Assembly: GCA_015680685.1 (NCBI GenBank)
Contig: MNCI01002923.1
Span: forward strand, 276,915 to 340,914
Source of the DNA: Gnetum montanum
Lineage: Eukaryota; Streptophyta; Gnetopsida; Gnetales; Gnetaceae
DNA: 64,000 bases
Reading direction: 5' to 3'
The notes below the pieces were generated by a model, which did not search any database, had not been told where the DNA came from, and worked only from the letters and a program-made list of their open reading frames with translations. How positions within the stretch are numbered: the stretch's first letter is position 1; every line of letters starts with the position of its first letter. Both the position numbers and the translations under genes were made by a program. Shown here piece after piece: positions 1 to 9,738 of the stretch.

Positions 1-330
1 AATATTACAAAGGACTAATAAGATAGCCTATCAATTAACTTTGCCTCAACAATTGGTAGATGTTCATGATGTTGTTCATGTATCCATGTTAAAGAGATAT
101 GTGCTAGGTAAGCAACATGTGATAACTTGGATATATGTGCTCCTATGGCTTGATTCATCTTACATAGAGAGATCTATCTAAATTTTGGATAAGATGGTTT
201 GACATTTGTGTAAAAAATGATACTAATGATAAAGGTTTTATGGTATAGACATGTCTTATAGGAGGCTACCTAGGAGATCAAGATGGTTATGTAGATAAGG
301 TATCTATAGATCTTCTTGGAGGAAGATTCT
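1..330 (+). pseudogene. 3' end of a chromovirus-like Ty3/gypsy pol (integrase C-terminus)
   Basis: The first 110 bases read as the conserved integrase tail: after a few residues they give YQLTLPQQLVDVHDVVHVSM followed by LKRY, the usual A-Y-x-L-x-L-P and V-H-x-V-F-H-V-S-x-L-(K/R)-x-Y block of plant Ty3/gypsy integrases. About 150 bases on, the frame gives S-Y-x-E-R-S-I-x-I-L-D, then K-V-L-W and E-A-T-W-E, the end of Tekay/Del-type pol. Several codons are now stops. The upstream part of the element lies outside the window. The family assignment is good; the lineage within chromoviruses is inferred from these short motifs only. Confidence 0.75.
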
Positions 331-1100
331 ATAGTGGATTAGAGTATAACCCCTTACCATAGGACAATGTGGTCTTTTATTATGCTTGGTTGTGTGTAAT
401 TAGGGTTTGGAAGTATGATTAGTTAGATATGATATCATTATGTTATATTTTTCAAGATCTAGATGATATATGGTTATATATGTATGATTACCATGATTAT
501 GCATACTAATCTTATGGGATATGTTACACAAATATTTATGATTGATAGAAAAGGAGGACATGGTGGCTATGAGAAACATAAAAGTATGTGTTATACATAA
601 TGATGTCATGGTCATGTTTGACATGTTCTGTTATCTACATGATGTTACAATTATGCTAAGGCAATGTTGTGCTAGTTGGAGGTTTGAATGGATTTTTAAT
701 TAGAGTTCTTGTATGATGGTTATGTGATGTATAGTTTATAAGGAATCAAGGCCATGTAGTTCTTAAATAATAAGATCAATCATCACACACATACATATAT
801 CAAGATATTTTTGATATTATTCATGTATATTTGATTATTCCTAACAATATTTATTTCACATGATAAAAAGGCCTTAAACGAGAGTATTATGGTTTTATCA
901 CTTAAGAATTATATGTTCAAAAGTCACACCTAAATAAGCTTCTATGTCTATCAATTAGATAATAAGCAAAGTAGTAGTATCTTCTTACAAGAGATAAGTA
1001 TCATAACATTACAAGTAAAACCAATCTTATGTTATGCAAAAACATGTGTACATACACATGCATGCAACACACACATATACATAACACACTAACAAGAGAT
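331..1100. other. Unresolved non-coding stretch, possibly LTR of the preceding element
   Basis: No coding potential is visible. A possible LTR start (TGTAATTAGGGTTTGG) lies at 395, shortly after the pol tail, but I found no matching end, PPT or second copy in the window. From about 1040 to 1095 the sequence is a loose alternation of CA and TA dinucleotides. The ORF at 400-624 on the - strand is short and has no family features. Confidence 0.3.
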
Positions 1101-1267
1101 TACTTATATTAGAGAAAGATAGGAGATAAACTTACCCAAACCTTAGGAATCCTCTTAGAGAACTTCTTTATTTCTTTTCTTGCACTTCTAGTCCTTATGC
1201 TCTTTTTCTCTTCCCAGTGGCTCTACCTCTTCTTCCTTGGTGTGTTCCAAGGGGTAGGGGTAGGATG

Positions 1268-1275
1268 TATTTATA
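1268..1275 (-). promoter_or_regulatory. TATA-like box in LTR of element A
   Basis: The minus strand reads CTATAAATAC about 520 bases from the LTR start, in the place expected for the U3/R promoter of a plant LTR retrotransposon. Confidence 0.45.
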
Positions 1276-1453
1276 GGTCTAAGATGGGAGAGATCACTTG
1301 AGTTTTGAAGAGTTCTTTATTTAGTAAGAGTAGTTAGTAGTTGGAGGATGTCACCTCCATTAGAGGTTTCTAGGAGAATCTTCTCCACCACACCTACTAC
1401 TTATTTCATCCTTTTACATTTACTTTATGCTAATTAATATTTACTTTACTAAA

Positions 1454-1573
1454 GTTACTATTCATTTACCATATTTTACCTTGGTTACTATTCATTTACC
1501 ATATTTTACTAAGGTTACTATTCATTTATCATCTTTTATCAAAGTTACTATTCATTTATCATATTTGACCATG
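1454..1573 (+). repeat. 30-bp tandem repeat, four units
   Basis: GTTACTATTCATTTA recurs at 1454, 1484, 1514 and 1544, an exact 30-base period. As the period is a multiple of three, the + strand shows a spurious ORF with a ten-residue repeat (VTIHLPYFTK-like). It lies in the U3 part of the element A LTR. Confidence 0.9.
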
Positions 1574-1811
1574 ATATATGTACTTCTTCCTAAGGTCATA
1601 TTTTCTTACCTCTTAGAGCCATGTACTGTCATAAAAATAAAATTACTACTTTTGCTCCATAAAATATTCAAAATGACTTATTTATTAAGCATTCCAAATA
1701 CATCCAAGATACGTTACCTATTCAAATTACTACTTGACTAAGATAAATATTATTACATTTATATTATAGATTGATATAAAAGTATGGTGTTACAGTTCTC
1801 CCCCACTTAGA

Positions 1812-1975
1812 ATGATTCACTTGTGGAAATCATTCATTTACACTATAGGGACTAGCTTATCTAAAGATAGAGGAATATAATCTTCTCATTTCATTTTATA
1901 GCTCCCATGTTGCTTCTTCAATTCAATGGTAATGTCACTTAATCTTGCCTTGAGGGGTTTTCTTGGTTTGGAGTT
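1812..1975 (-). pseudogene. Element A integrase tail
   Basis: The minus frame gives E-K-I-L-D-H, then K-T-P-Q-G-K-I-K, I-E-E-A-T-W-E-L and N-E-M-R-R-L-Y. These match the end of Tekay-like pol (I-L-D-x-x, V-K-V-x-W, E-E-A-T-W-E, M-R-x-x-Y-P). The frame then runs into the polypurine tract. It follows directly on a fragment of RT, so a deletion of roughly 2 kb or more has joined the two ends of pol. Confidence 0.7.
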
Positions 1976-2330
1976 GAAGGGTTCAATGGTCCAAGATTTT
2001 CTCTCATTCATATATTTTAGAAAATACCTTGGCTTTCTTTAGTTAATCGAAGTGATCATCATCCCTTGGTAATGGATATTAATTCTTAATATTAACTTTA
2101 TTTAGCTCTTGATAATCTATGTATAACCTTAATGCACCATGCTTTTTCTTCACACATAGAACAAATGCATCCCATTATGATACACTAGGATGAATGAAGC
2201 ATTTTTCTATAAGCTTCTCAAGTTGGAACATTAATTCTTTCATTTATTCTAATGATATTTTGTAAGGAGCTCTTGGAATAGGAGCAATTCCTAGTAGTAA
2301 TTCTATTGTAAAATCTACTTTTGTATGAGG
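1975..2330 (-). pseudogene. Element A reverse transcriptase, N-terminal fragment
   Basis: The minus strand shows [45 protein letters not shown] and L-N-K-V-N-I-K-N-x-Y-P-L-P-R. This is the unmistakable start of a plant Ty3/gypsy RT (E-x-x-P-G-x-x-P, K-G-F-I-R-P-S, K-K-D-G-x-x-R-x-C-I-D-Y). It stops at F-S-K-I-Y, about 110 residues in, before the catalytic Y-x-D-D box, which has been deleted. Stop codons interrupt the frame. Catalytically dead. Confidence 0.85.
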
Positions 2331-2544
2331 TGGCATTCATGGGAGTTTTGATGTAAAAACATCTTAGTATGAACTTACCACTAGAACATTGCTTATCTTG
2401 GGCTTCTTTTCTTTAACATCTAGTATACTTAAGTGTAATAAGAAAATTTATATTTCCTTCTAAACTCATGTTTATTTTTTTGAGCTTTGATTAGATTCCC
2501 TTATAATGATTTAGACTGTCCCTTTATGCTTAACCTCTAACCAT

Positions 2545-2840
2545 TCACTTTCACTATTAAGGTACTTTCTCTATAATTGATTATATCTTGATGCTCATGT
2601 AGTTAATTCATTCCAAGAACTACATCATAATCTCCCAAAGTAATAACTAAGGGATGAATAATGAAGTCTCCCTCACTTAAGATTAATCTACAATCTAAAA
2701 CTTATTGGCATACCATGGTTGTGGACCCACTGGTAAGTTCAATCATTTCCTTAATCAACATACCCTTTAATTTCTAAAATTATACTATTATAGGAGAAAT
2801 ACAATAATGAGTAACTTCATAATCAAATAATACATCTACT
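2545..2840 (-). pseudogene. Element A aspartic protease
   Basis: The minus strand gives L-F-D-Y-E-V-T-H-Y-C-I-S, a decayed form of the active-site block L-F-D-S-G-A-T-H-x-F-I, and later G-D-Y-D-V-V-L-G-M-N-x-L-H-E-H, matching the conserved Y-D-V-(I/V)-L-G-M-D-W-L block. It lies between gag and RT as in all Ty3/gypsy elements. The catalytic S-G dipeptide has been replaced by Y-E, so the product would be inactive. Confidence 0.75.
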
Positions 2841-2987
2841 TGCTTAGAATTAATAAAATCTTTGCATTCTATTATAGAGATTTAATAATAAACTCATTGA
2901 TTCTCTATCACTACTTGAAGCTTTTCTATATAAGATGGTGTAGATTGTTCTCTAGGTAATGATGAACTCTTGTCATTATTCACTTTC

Positions 2988-3440
2988 CATTTTGGATAAT
3001 ATCAAATCAAATGGGAGCCTTGACATTTGAAACATCTTTGCCCATTTGATAGTGCTTAATTATTATTTGTTTCAAAGCCTTGCTCAATGTTAGCTCTTTT
3101 TAATTTTGAGGGTTATTTCATCATTGTAATTCTTTATAGAAATTTCTTTTCTTTATTGATTAAAAGAATAAAATCTAAAAGGCTTATTTTTCTTAGCTTT
3201 CTAGTGTTTGTGCCAATACTTTTCTACTATTTTTGTTGTTTCAGCTACCTCAGCTAATATTTTTAGTATTATGATGGCCACCTTCTCAACTAATGAAAGA
3301 TGAAGAGAATCTACAAAATGTTGTGCTTTTGTTTCTTCATAAAACCTTTTTTGAGATACATATCTTAAAAGTTCTATAAACTTTGCCTTATGTTTAGCCA
3401 CAGTGATATTAAATCCTTGTTTTAGTTGATTATACTCCCT
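2988..3440 (-). pseudogene. Element A gag, C-terminal part with zinc knuckle
   Basis: The open stretch 3201-3401 gives K-F-I-E-L-L-R-Y-V, A-Q-H-F-V-D-S-L-H-L-S-L and I-L-K-I-L-A-E-V-A-E-T-T-K-I-V-E, the retrotransposon gag core (F-x-x-L-x-R-x-V, A-x-x-F-x-x-G-L, A-E-x-x-x-x-A). At about 2988-3043 the frame gives R-C-F-K-C-Q-G-S-H-L-I, a zinc knuckle whose last cysteine has changed to tyrosine. A poorly preserved linker separates the two. The gag N-terminus is cut at the H0 LTR. Confidence 0.8.
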
Positions 3441-3460
3441 TTTGTTCTTGAATATAAAAT

Positions 3461-4319
3461 AGACGAATCATTTAAATTGGTTGCATCGATAGGCATGCAT
3501 TGATGCAACATCGTTGAATCATTTAAATTCGATGCATCAATTGCATCAACATGGTCTCTAGTCTTGCCTATATAAATGTGCATACCCATTGCATTTATAG
3601 CACATTAAGTTAGTAGCTTAGCCAAACTCTTGTAGTTTTCTTCCATCAAAGTTAGAATATTTTCTAAGTGCCTGCAGTAGCACTTCAAGGATTGTATGGA
3701 TCCTTATTTGAGCATTAAGGTACCTAAACACTTTCATGGGATGACAATAAAGATAAGATTCTTGGAAGCACTTGCATCACTTAAGAATAGACTAATGTTT
3801 CTTTCATGCACTTTATTATTCACATAATTTACATTCATGTCCTTAGTTAATACACTTAATATTAACACATAAATATGACCACTTTAAACATATCATTCAA
3901 TGGTTGGTAATCCTAGCAGTAACTATCTAGTACACCTAGAAATAGACACTTTGTAACTCAGTAGCGTTAAAGTGAGTTTAGGATGTGAATGGAAAGTGGG
4001 CCTGAATGCTTATAATAGTCTAGATAGATTAAGGCATTAGATAGTTAAATAATTAATCTTCAATTAATTCTCTTTATTTCACACTTAGTTTAAATAAAAT
4101 ATAATATAAAATATAAATGTAAATCATGTGCCTTGGCTTACAATTAACCATACAATTGAGACTACACAAGTAAAGCTCATAAGATAACAATCATAACTCT
4201 CACAACACTATCTTTGTCCAATGGTACACTTAGGGGCTAAGTCCATAGAATTTGACCAAATCACTGATGAACACTTATGATTTGTATGGTTTAGCAAAGG
4301 GACTACTTGCTACTCATCA
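3461..4319 (+). repeat. 5' LTR of H0, first LTR of the H tandem array
   Basis: Aligned by eye with LTRs at 53930, 62591 and 16325: the start AGACGAATCATTTAAAT corresponds to TGATGAATCATGTTTAAAT, and the end CTACTCATCA is followed by a PBS. Shared landmarks include the block around 3880-4010 with TAATCCTAGCAGTA and the stretch before 4319. U3 (3471-3545) carries a short-motif cluster built on GATGCATC that differs from the other H LTRs. About 859 bp. Confidence 0.8.
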
Positions 4320-4341
4320 TTGGTGTCTTTGCCAAGGACTT
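4320..4341 (+). promoter_or_regulatory. Primer binding site of H0
   Basis: Directly after the LTR, TTGGTGTCTTTGCCAAGGAC resembles TTGGCGCCGTTGCCGGGGA, the tRNA-Asp-type PBS usual in Athila-like elements. Differences are mostly C-to-T and G-to-A. Confidence 0.7.
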
Positions 4342-4467
4342 AGTCTCGCTAAGTGCACTACATAGGAAAGATAGTGAAATCATCTAAAGATGTTGTAAAG
4401 AATAACTAATGCTAAAGCATTAAGAAAGTAAAAGATAAAAAGCACATTATTTTTGAATAATCATTAT

Positions 4468-5800
4468 ATGATCTCTTCTTACAAGAAACAATCTCCACTA
4501 TTACTGACTGGTAGTTCCAATCAAATACAAAAAGGTCAAAAAATGCAAGTATGTCAATAGTTCTAGGTTATCTACACCCATTCCTACACTCTAGATTTCA
4601 CCTTCATCTTACATTAGGATAAACAACTACGATGGAGGAACATGAAAGGTATCATGTTGCCTCCTGATCGATATGTTTCTTTCATACCACTAAACAATCT
4701 CATTAAATTCAGCATCATTGAACTTAAGGCAGAGTACGAGGTCCAATATCACCTCTATTAAGATTATCATCCCACAAAGGTCTAATAGAAGAAAGATTAG
4801 CAGATTGAAGCTTGATATGAGGCTTCAAAGGAGAAAATGGTTTCCTACCCACTTGTTCTTGCAAACACACAAAGAAGGTGAGGACTTCTTTTCAGGCCAA
4901 TCACAATACACTAATTCTCCTCCTTTATTTGATGTGGAGACCCTCATCCAAAAGTTGCAATAAATTGTGGGCAACCTAGGTAGGAGAAAGAGTGGTTTTG
5001 ATGATCAAGAAACCTTCAAAGATAATCCCCTTAGTCATTCATCCAACGGTAGGGACAATGACAAGCACCAAAAGAAAGATAAACATGATGATTTGGATAG
5101 GGACTAAGGAAGAAAAGGTAGTAGGCATTGTTCTAGTGCAGATTCTTCTTCCTCTTCACATTTATTATCATGTTCATTATCTTCCTCCTCCAAATCTAAT
5201 AGGAGAAGTAGAGGTTGAGATCATGGAAAGAGTAATAGAGATCATGATGGAGATGAATGGTGGAATAGGGATGATCATAAATCCTACTGGGACAACAAAG
5301 TCTAGGGGCATGAACAATAGCAAGGAAAAGAACATCATAAAGAATGGAGGCATAGTAGGACTCATCATAGGTATCATGGTCATGAAAGGGATCACTAATA
5401 CTATTATGACTATGATGAGCCTCTACTTGCTATAAGGAACATGCTAAACATTTCAGAGGCTATTAGAATTCCAACTAGGCACTTAAAAGATAGTTGCATC
5501 AAATGGCTAGATATGAATAATATCCTCAAATTTGACAAGGAATATAATCCAAATCACAAAATCATTTTCAAGTATTCCATGATGCCCGTGTCTTATAAAA
5601 TGTGGAAAATGAATGGCATAAGTTGACCCTCTTTCCAAGGATACTCATAAAAGAAGTAGTAAGTTAGTGCTAGTCCTTGGAGCCAAAATCCATTTGATGT
5701 TAGAGTATGATGCTAGAAACAAGGTACTCATGAGTCCTTGGATGTGGCCCTTAGTAGGTACTACTCTTTGTTGCACCAATGCCTAGGCCATGGATACTCT
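4468..5800 (+). pseudogene. H0 gag, 5' part
   Basis: The ATG at 4468 starts M-I-S-S-Y-K-K, parallel to M-Y-S-S-H-K-S in H2 and M-S-S-S-H-K-S in H3. Shared blocks follow: D-F-T-F-I-L-H, M-L-P-P-D-R, then an Arg/Asp/His-rich low-complexity region at 5200-5400 (R-D-H-D-G-D-E-W-W-N-R-D-D-H), then M-L-N-I-S-E-A, I-P-T-R-H-L-K-D-S and K-W-L-D-M-N-N-I, which begin the gag core. The frame is cut at 5800 by insertion of H1 and resumes at 49218. ORFs in other frames here are rich in Met, Ile and Thr only because they read the low-complexity region out of frame. Confidence 0.8.
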
Positions 5801-6745
5801 TGATGAGCCATTGAGGTACCCCTACATCCAACCATACAAATCACAAAGCATTTATGCACTATCCAATTAAATTCTATGGACTCTATAGTTTCTAGTACAC
5901 TAGTCTTCTAGGAAGTGAACCTTGCCCTAAAGGTCATTCATTATTTTCCCAATTACACTTGTGAGGCACATGGTATGGTTAAGTGTAATCGAGGCATATG
6001 ATTTTTATTATTTTATGTTTTATGTTCTTTGGTGCTTAAAGTAGAGAGATGAAGTAATTTAACAACTAATTTAGTTTAACTAACTAACTAATCTCTAACT
6101 AGTCCTAACATAAGCATTTGGTCCCACTTTCTATACACATCCTAAACCCACATATCCACTACTGGGTTACCAAGTGCTACGCTACTGGATGCACCAAGAA
6201 ATAATGCTACTGGGATTACCAAGTGAATAGGTGTTTATGCTCAAAGAGATTGTACTTATGTGTTTAATCTATTTAGCTTAATTAATTAACTAATTGAGCT
6301 TAATTAATGGAATAATTAATGAAAATAATAAATGCATAAATAAATCATTAATCTATTCTAAGTGATGGAATGTTTGATCAAAAGGTTTATCTTTATTGTC
6401 ATACACACTGGTGTGGTTTAGGTACAACAATGCTTGAATAAAGATTTGTACACTTTTTGACTCTTGTTGTAAGCACTTAGAGAAATATTCTAACTTTCAA
6501 ATAGACAAACTACAAGAGCTTTGCTACTATTATGAATTGAATAATGCATAAACATGGCTGAGAGCTCGTATTTATAGTTTTTGCTATAGGAGTGCATTGA
6601 TGGGGCCTCATAGACATAGAAAATGCTACATCAAAATGGCCCCATTGACAAGGAAACATCACATAAATGGGGCCCCATCAATGGGGGCCCATCGACAAGG
6701 CTGCATTAATGAGGCTCCATCGACATGACACTTTGATGCTCATCA
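5801..6745 (-). repeat. 3' LTR of H1
   Basis: Minus-strand LTR starting TGATGAGCATCAAAG at 6745 and ending with the complement of TGATGAGCCATTGAGG at 5801. It shares its whole length with 48321-49212. U3 (about 6590-6735) is made of copies of ATCAATGGGGCCCCATCGAC-like motifs. A purine-rich tract (minus: AGTCATGGGGTTA) abuts it at 6746. The inner part matches the other H LTRs, for example GGTACCCCTAC near its end. Confidence 0.9.
6571..6576 (-). promoter_or_regulatory. TATA box of H1 3' LTR
   Basis: The minus strand reads CTATAAATACGAG about 25-30 bases after the last GGGGCC-type U3 motif. The same arrangement is present in the other H1 LTR near 49085. Confidence 0.55.
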
Positions 6746-6964
6746 TAACCCCATGACTAAGTGAAAACTTGTCGAGTTTCCTTACAAAATTGGGAAGGTA
6801 TGGAATTATTGATTGACTCTTGACATAACAAAATTGAGTGCCCAAGCGTACAAATCAACAAATTAAAAAATTATGATGTTCACGACACAAAATTAAAAAC
6901 CATTACATGACTTCACAGAAATTTGATAGCACATCCTCTAGTGGCATGAAGGTGGTGAAGAAGA

Positions 6965-9218
6965 TCAAATAGTCCTAAGCAGTGAAGGATCCTAAGGTTC
7001 TAAAGGACCTTCAATGGCTTTAGGCACATCTAGTAGCTGAGGTAATTGTGCCTATCTTGTTGTAGCTACAACCTCCAATGGAAGGTGAAAGGCATCTAGT
7101 AATGTCTTCATCTTCTCCTCCTTACTTTGGGGATCATTCATAGTCCATGTAGCATCACCAATGTGGATTAGAATGGGGATATCCCATGGACATGACATTA
7201 CCGAGAACATCTCCTTCATGTTGACAAACCAGGAAAAAACTATTTGTGTTCAATATCGAGTACTTTGACTACATTTTGTAGCTCCTGGTAGTCATTCATC
7301 CTCTTGGCCAGGTTCTCAATAGTTGATCATTGATTACTGAATTGTGCCTTAAGAGCTTTGAGTTCAACATTTGCCACTGCAAGCTTTTGCTTGGTGTCTT
7401 TGTAATGCTTGAACTTGGCCTTGTATAGTAAGTACGAGTTGGCCACCTATTTCTCAAGTTATGACTGTGGCTATCCAGCAATCAACATGGCTAGATTTGC
7501 ATAATGGATATTGGCAAGCTCCATGTATTCTATCATCTTCTCAATTTGCAACTCCTTCATGCATATTTTTTCTTTGTTGTAGGTGTCTCTACCATCAACA
7601 AAGGGTTGCTACAGTTCTTTTCCTTGCTAGAGTTGTTGAAGGGTTTCATTCACTTTCAAATTCATCAATTGGATGTATTTTTCATTTACTTCCTTTCATA
7701 GCCCAACCTATTCTCTGTAATGATCCTTGACTCTCTCAAATTTGAGAGCCTTTGATTTTTAGGCAACTACCTTGATTGTAGTTTTCTGGTGAAGGGCATG
7801 AACCTCCTCCATGGAGAGATTTCTATTTTTTGCTGCCAATCTCCTTAGTTTTGTGTTTTCTTTGGCCAATTACTCCTATTGTTGATAGATAAATTTGGTT
7901 AATTGTTTCTTGAATTCATCAACATTCCACATGCAATGGTTCTCTATAGTCAATTGTACATTCTCTTAGTAGGTTTGATCCAAGACCTTCTAAATCTTGT
8001 GTTGTGTAACCTCTACAAAGGATCAGTAGAACACTATCATCTCCATTGCATCCTTAACTGCTTTCAGTTTAGCATGAAGTTGTTTGATTGCTTCATCTCT
8101 TGTTGGCCACCTTATTTAGGTGACTCATTACTGGTCTATACATGGAAGGATCCCTACCACTTTTTCCTGCTCATTACTCTTGTTCACTCAAGAGTCATTC
8201 TTGGTACTCATACAACTATTAAGTTGTTGTAGCAACATTTGACATAGTTGTTTGAGTAGTAGGTAGAGGTGGTGGTTGTTTCTCCTCTTTTTGAATAATT
8301 GTTGCAAGTCTCTTGTCTTTCATCAATTTTGCCTAGTTGGCAGCTGAAACATTCCTGACAACATCATTGGTGTAACAAACTATTCCTCCCCTCTAACAAA
8401 GTTTTCTGATCAGGCATGTAAAGGGGAGTGCCTTTCTTCCACGTTCATTTTCTTTATATTACTTCTCCATATCTAGATAGATTAGTTATGGAAGGTTGAT
8501 GGGAAATCTCCCACTCAAAATGATGCATGCTCAGGTAGAGAAGGTAGTGATTTTTCTTGGCCTCATTGTGGGGTTGAGGTGGAAGGTCAAAATCTTTTAG
8601 TGAATCCTCTCTGGCAGTGTGAGTGCACCAAAATACTTGTGATTGATACCATAACACTATTGCATGCATTTGGATCTCAGCAAGACTTGCCCATATTTCT
8701 AGCAACCTAAGCACTTGCATAATGACCTACACTGAGTAGGACACTGAGATCTCCTTGATTTTGATTATTAAACTGGCCTACTTATTGTTCTAGAATAGAA
8801 ATGTCTCTCCCATGTACCACTCCTCGGTGGAAGTGATGATTGGCCACATGGAAGAGGCCTTTAGCTAGCCCTGCACTTCTTTTAGTGCTTACTCTAGGAA
8901 AGGATCAAATTTTAACTCCTAGAGCACTATTTTCTAGACCTCTCATGATTTGATCTGATTTAGGTAAGCTTCTGTTAAGGTCACCTTAAGATTTTCTTCC
9001 TGTGCTGCTAGATCATCCCAATGGGAGTGTTTTGTTGTTGTTGCTGGTTCTAGAATCTATCAAATAGATTTCATCTCAGCCTCTTCCCTAAGAGGACCTG
9101 TGACATGGATTGTGACCAATTCTTCTTAGGCTTGTTATTGGCCTCTTCCCATTTTAGGTCATTTCTCCCTCAGTTGAGATAGTCCTACTTCCTATGTGTG
9201 CTTTCCTTTTGATGCCAT
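6965..9218 (-). pseudogene. H1 ORF3: env-position coiled-coil protein of unknown function
   Basis: From the ATG at 9218 the minus frame reads M-A-S-K-G-K-H-T and stays recognisable for about 830 bases to 8390, broken by stops of TAG/TAA/TGA type. It then continues with frame changes through E-E-K-Q-P-P-P-L-P-T-T-Q (about 8280) into a long helical, Lys/Glu/Leu-rich region at 8110-7230 (E-N-T-K-L-R-R-L-A-A-K-N-R-N-L, V-E-L-K-A-L-K-A-Q-F), typical of coiled coils. A Pro-rich tail with D-A-T-W-T-M-N-D-P ends at about 6965. Total about 750 codons. It is sense to H1, between integrase and the 3' LTR, where retroviral env would lie; I see no signal peptide or membrane span. H2, otherwise collinear, lacks it. 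I do not recognise the family. Confidence 0.6.
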
Positions 9219-9530
9219 CTACGATCACAACACATCCATGGATTAGTAGATACAATATGTAACTTTAAATTTTTGAATACCTTCTCTTGTTAGTTAGTTA
9301 CACTTTGGCTAAGGTTGGACCATGGTAAATTGATTATTTTATTATTATTTTATTAATTATTTATTAATTTTTACTGTAAATGTTATTAGAGCTTGTTGGG
9401 AAGGTTTAACTCTTGTAATTTGGTGTTTAATAGTTGATTTCTTAATTAAACCTTTGTGGGAGTTAGAAAAATGGTGAAAAAATTTCTGTAAAAAATGGCA
9501 TATTCGAGGCCCCCATGATGAAGGGCTTAC
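9219..9530 (-). other. Predicted intron upstream of H1 ORF3
   Basis: On the minus strand a consensus donor (GAAG|GTAAGCCC, exon ending 9531) is followed 312 bases later by an acceptor (GTGATCGTAG) directly before the ORF3 ATG. CTACTAAT, a good branch-site match, lies about 30 bases before the acceptor. Removing it would join a short leader to the ATG. Confidence 0.5.
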
Positions 9531-9694
9531 CTTCGGTAGTTGTAGGATTGAAGAACAAAGCGATTTGGATAAATAGTTAGGAAGTTATGGGCTTTGAAAA
9601 TTTGAAAAACTCCCTTGGTGTTTGTGAGAAAATGTAAAATTTTCCAAGTGGGGTTGCACATATACATACTATTTTTTTCCCTACATTGATGGGG

Positions 9695-9738
9695 CCTTAT
9701 ATAAGGGTTTTCTTCATCAATGGGGCCCCATATATGGA
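9695..9738 (-). promoter_or_regulatory. Possible internal promoter for H1 ORF3 (U3-like motif plus TATA-like box)
   Basis: The minus strand carries the H1 U3 motif (CCATATATGGGGCCCCATTG at 9719-9738) and about 15 bases on CCTTATATAAGG (9695-9706), followed by a second GGCCCCATCAATG-type motif. In the H1 LTRs the same motif precedes the TATA box. Placed about 165 bases before the predicted splice donor, it could start a separate ORF3 transcript. This is inference from motif order. Confidence 0.4.

Larger units (their letters stand above)
1100..1794 (-). repeat. LTR of element A (3' LTR on the minus strand)
   Basis: On the minus strand the LTR begins TGTAACACC at 1794, immediately after a purine tract (about 1795-1811, read GTGGGGGAGAAC on the minus strand), as expected for a 3' LTR next to its polypurine tract. 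A TATA-like box lies at 1268-1275. The far end of the LTR is not resolved; about 1100 is an estimate. It contains a 30-bp tandem repeat. Confidence 0.6.
1795..3460 (-). mobile_element. Element A: 3' half of a chromovirus-like Ty3/gypsy retrotransposon, internally deleted
   Basis: Read on the minus strand, the order is gag, zinc knuckle, protease, start of RT, pol tail, PPT, LTR. The central part (rest of RT, RNase H, most of integrase) is missing. The 5' part of gag is cut off at 3460, where the LTR of H0 begins. The missing 5' half and 5' LTR should lie beyond the far end of the H tandem array, outside this window. A candidate TSD at the cut is AAAAT (3456-3460). Confidence 0.75.

Noticed and set aside
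1427-1741. 104-residue ORF with ten-residue repeats
   Set aside because: By-product of a 30-bp tandem repeat in the LTR of element A.
4992-5435. 147-residue Met/Ile/Thr-rich ORF (+), with a mirrored Met/Pro-rich ORF on the - strand
   Set aside because: Off-frame readings of the Arg/Asp/His-rich low-complexity region of H0 gag; H2 has the same region in the gag frame.
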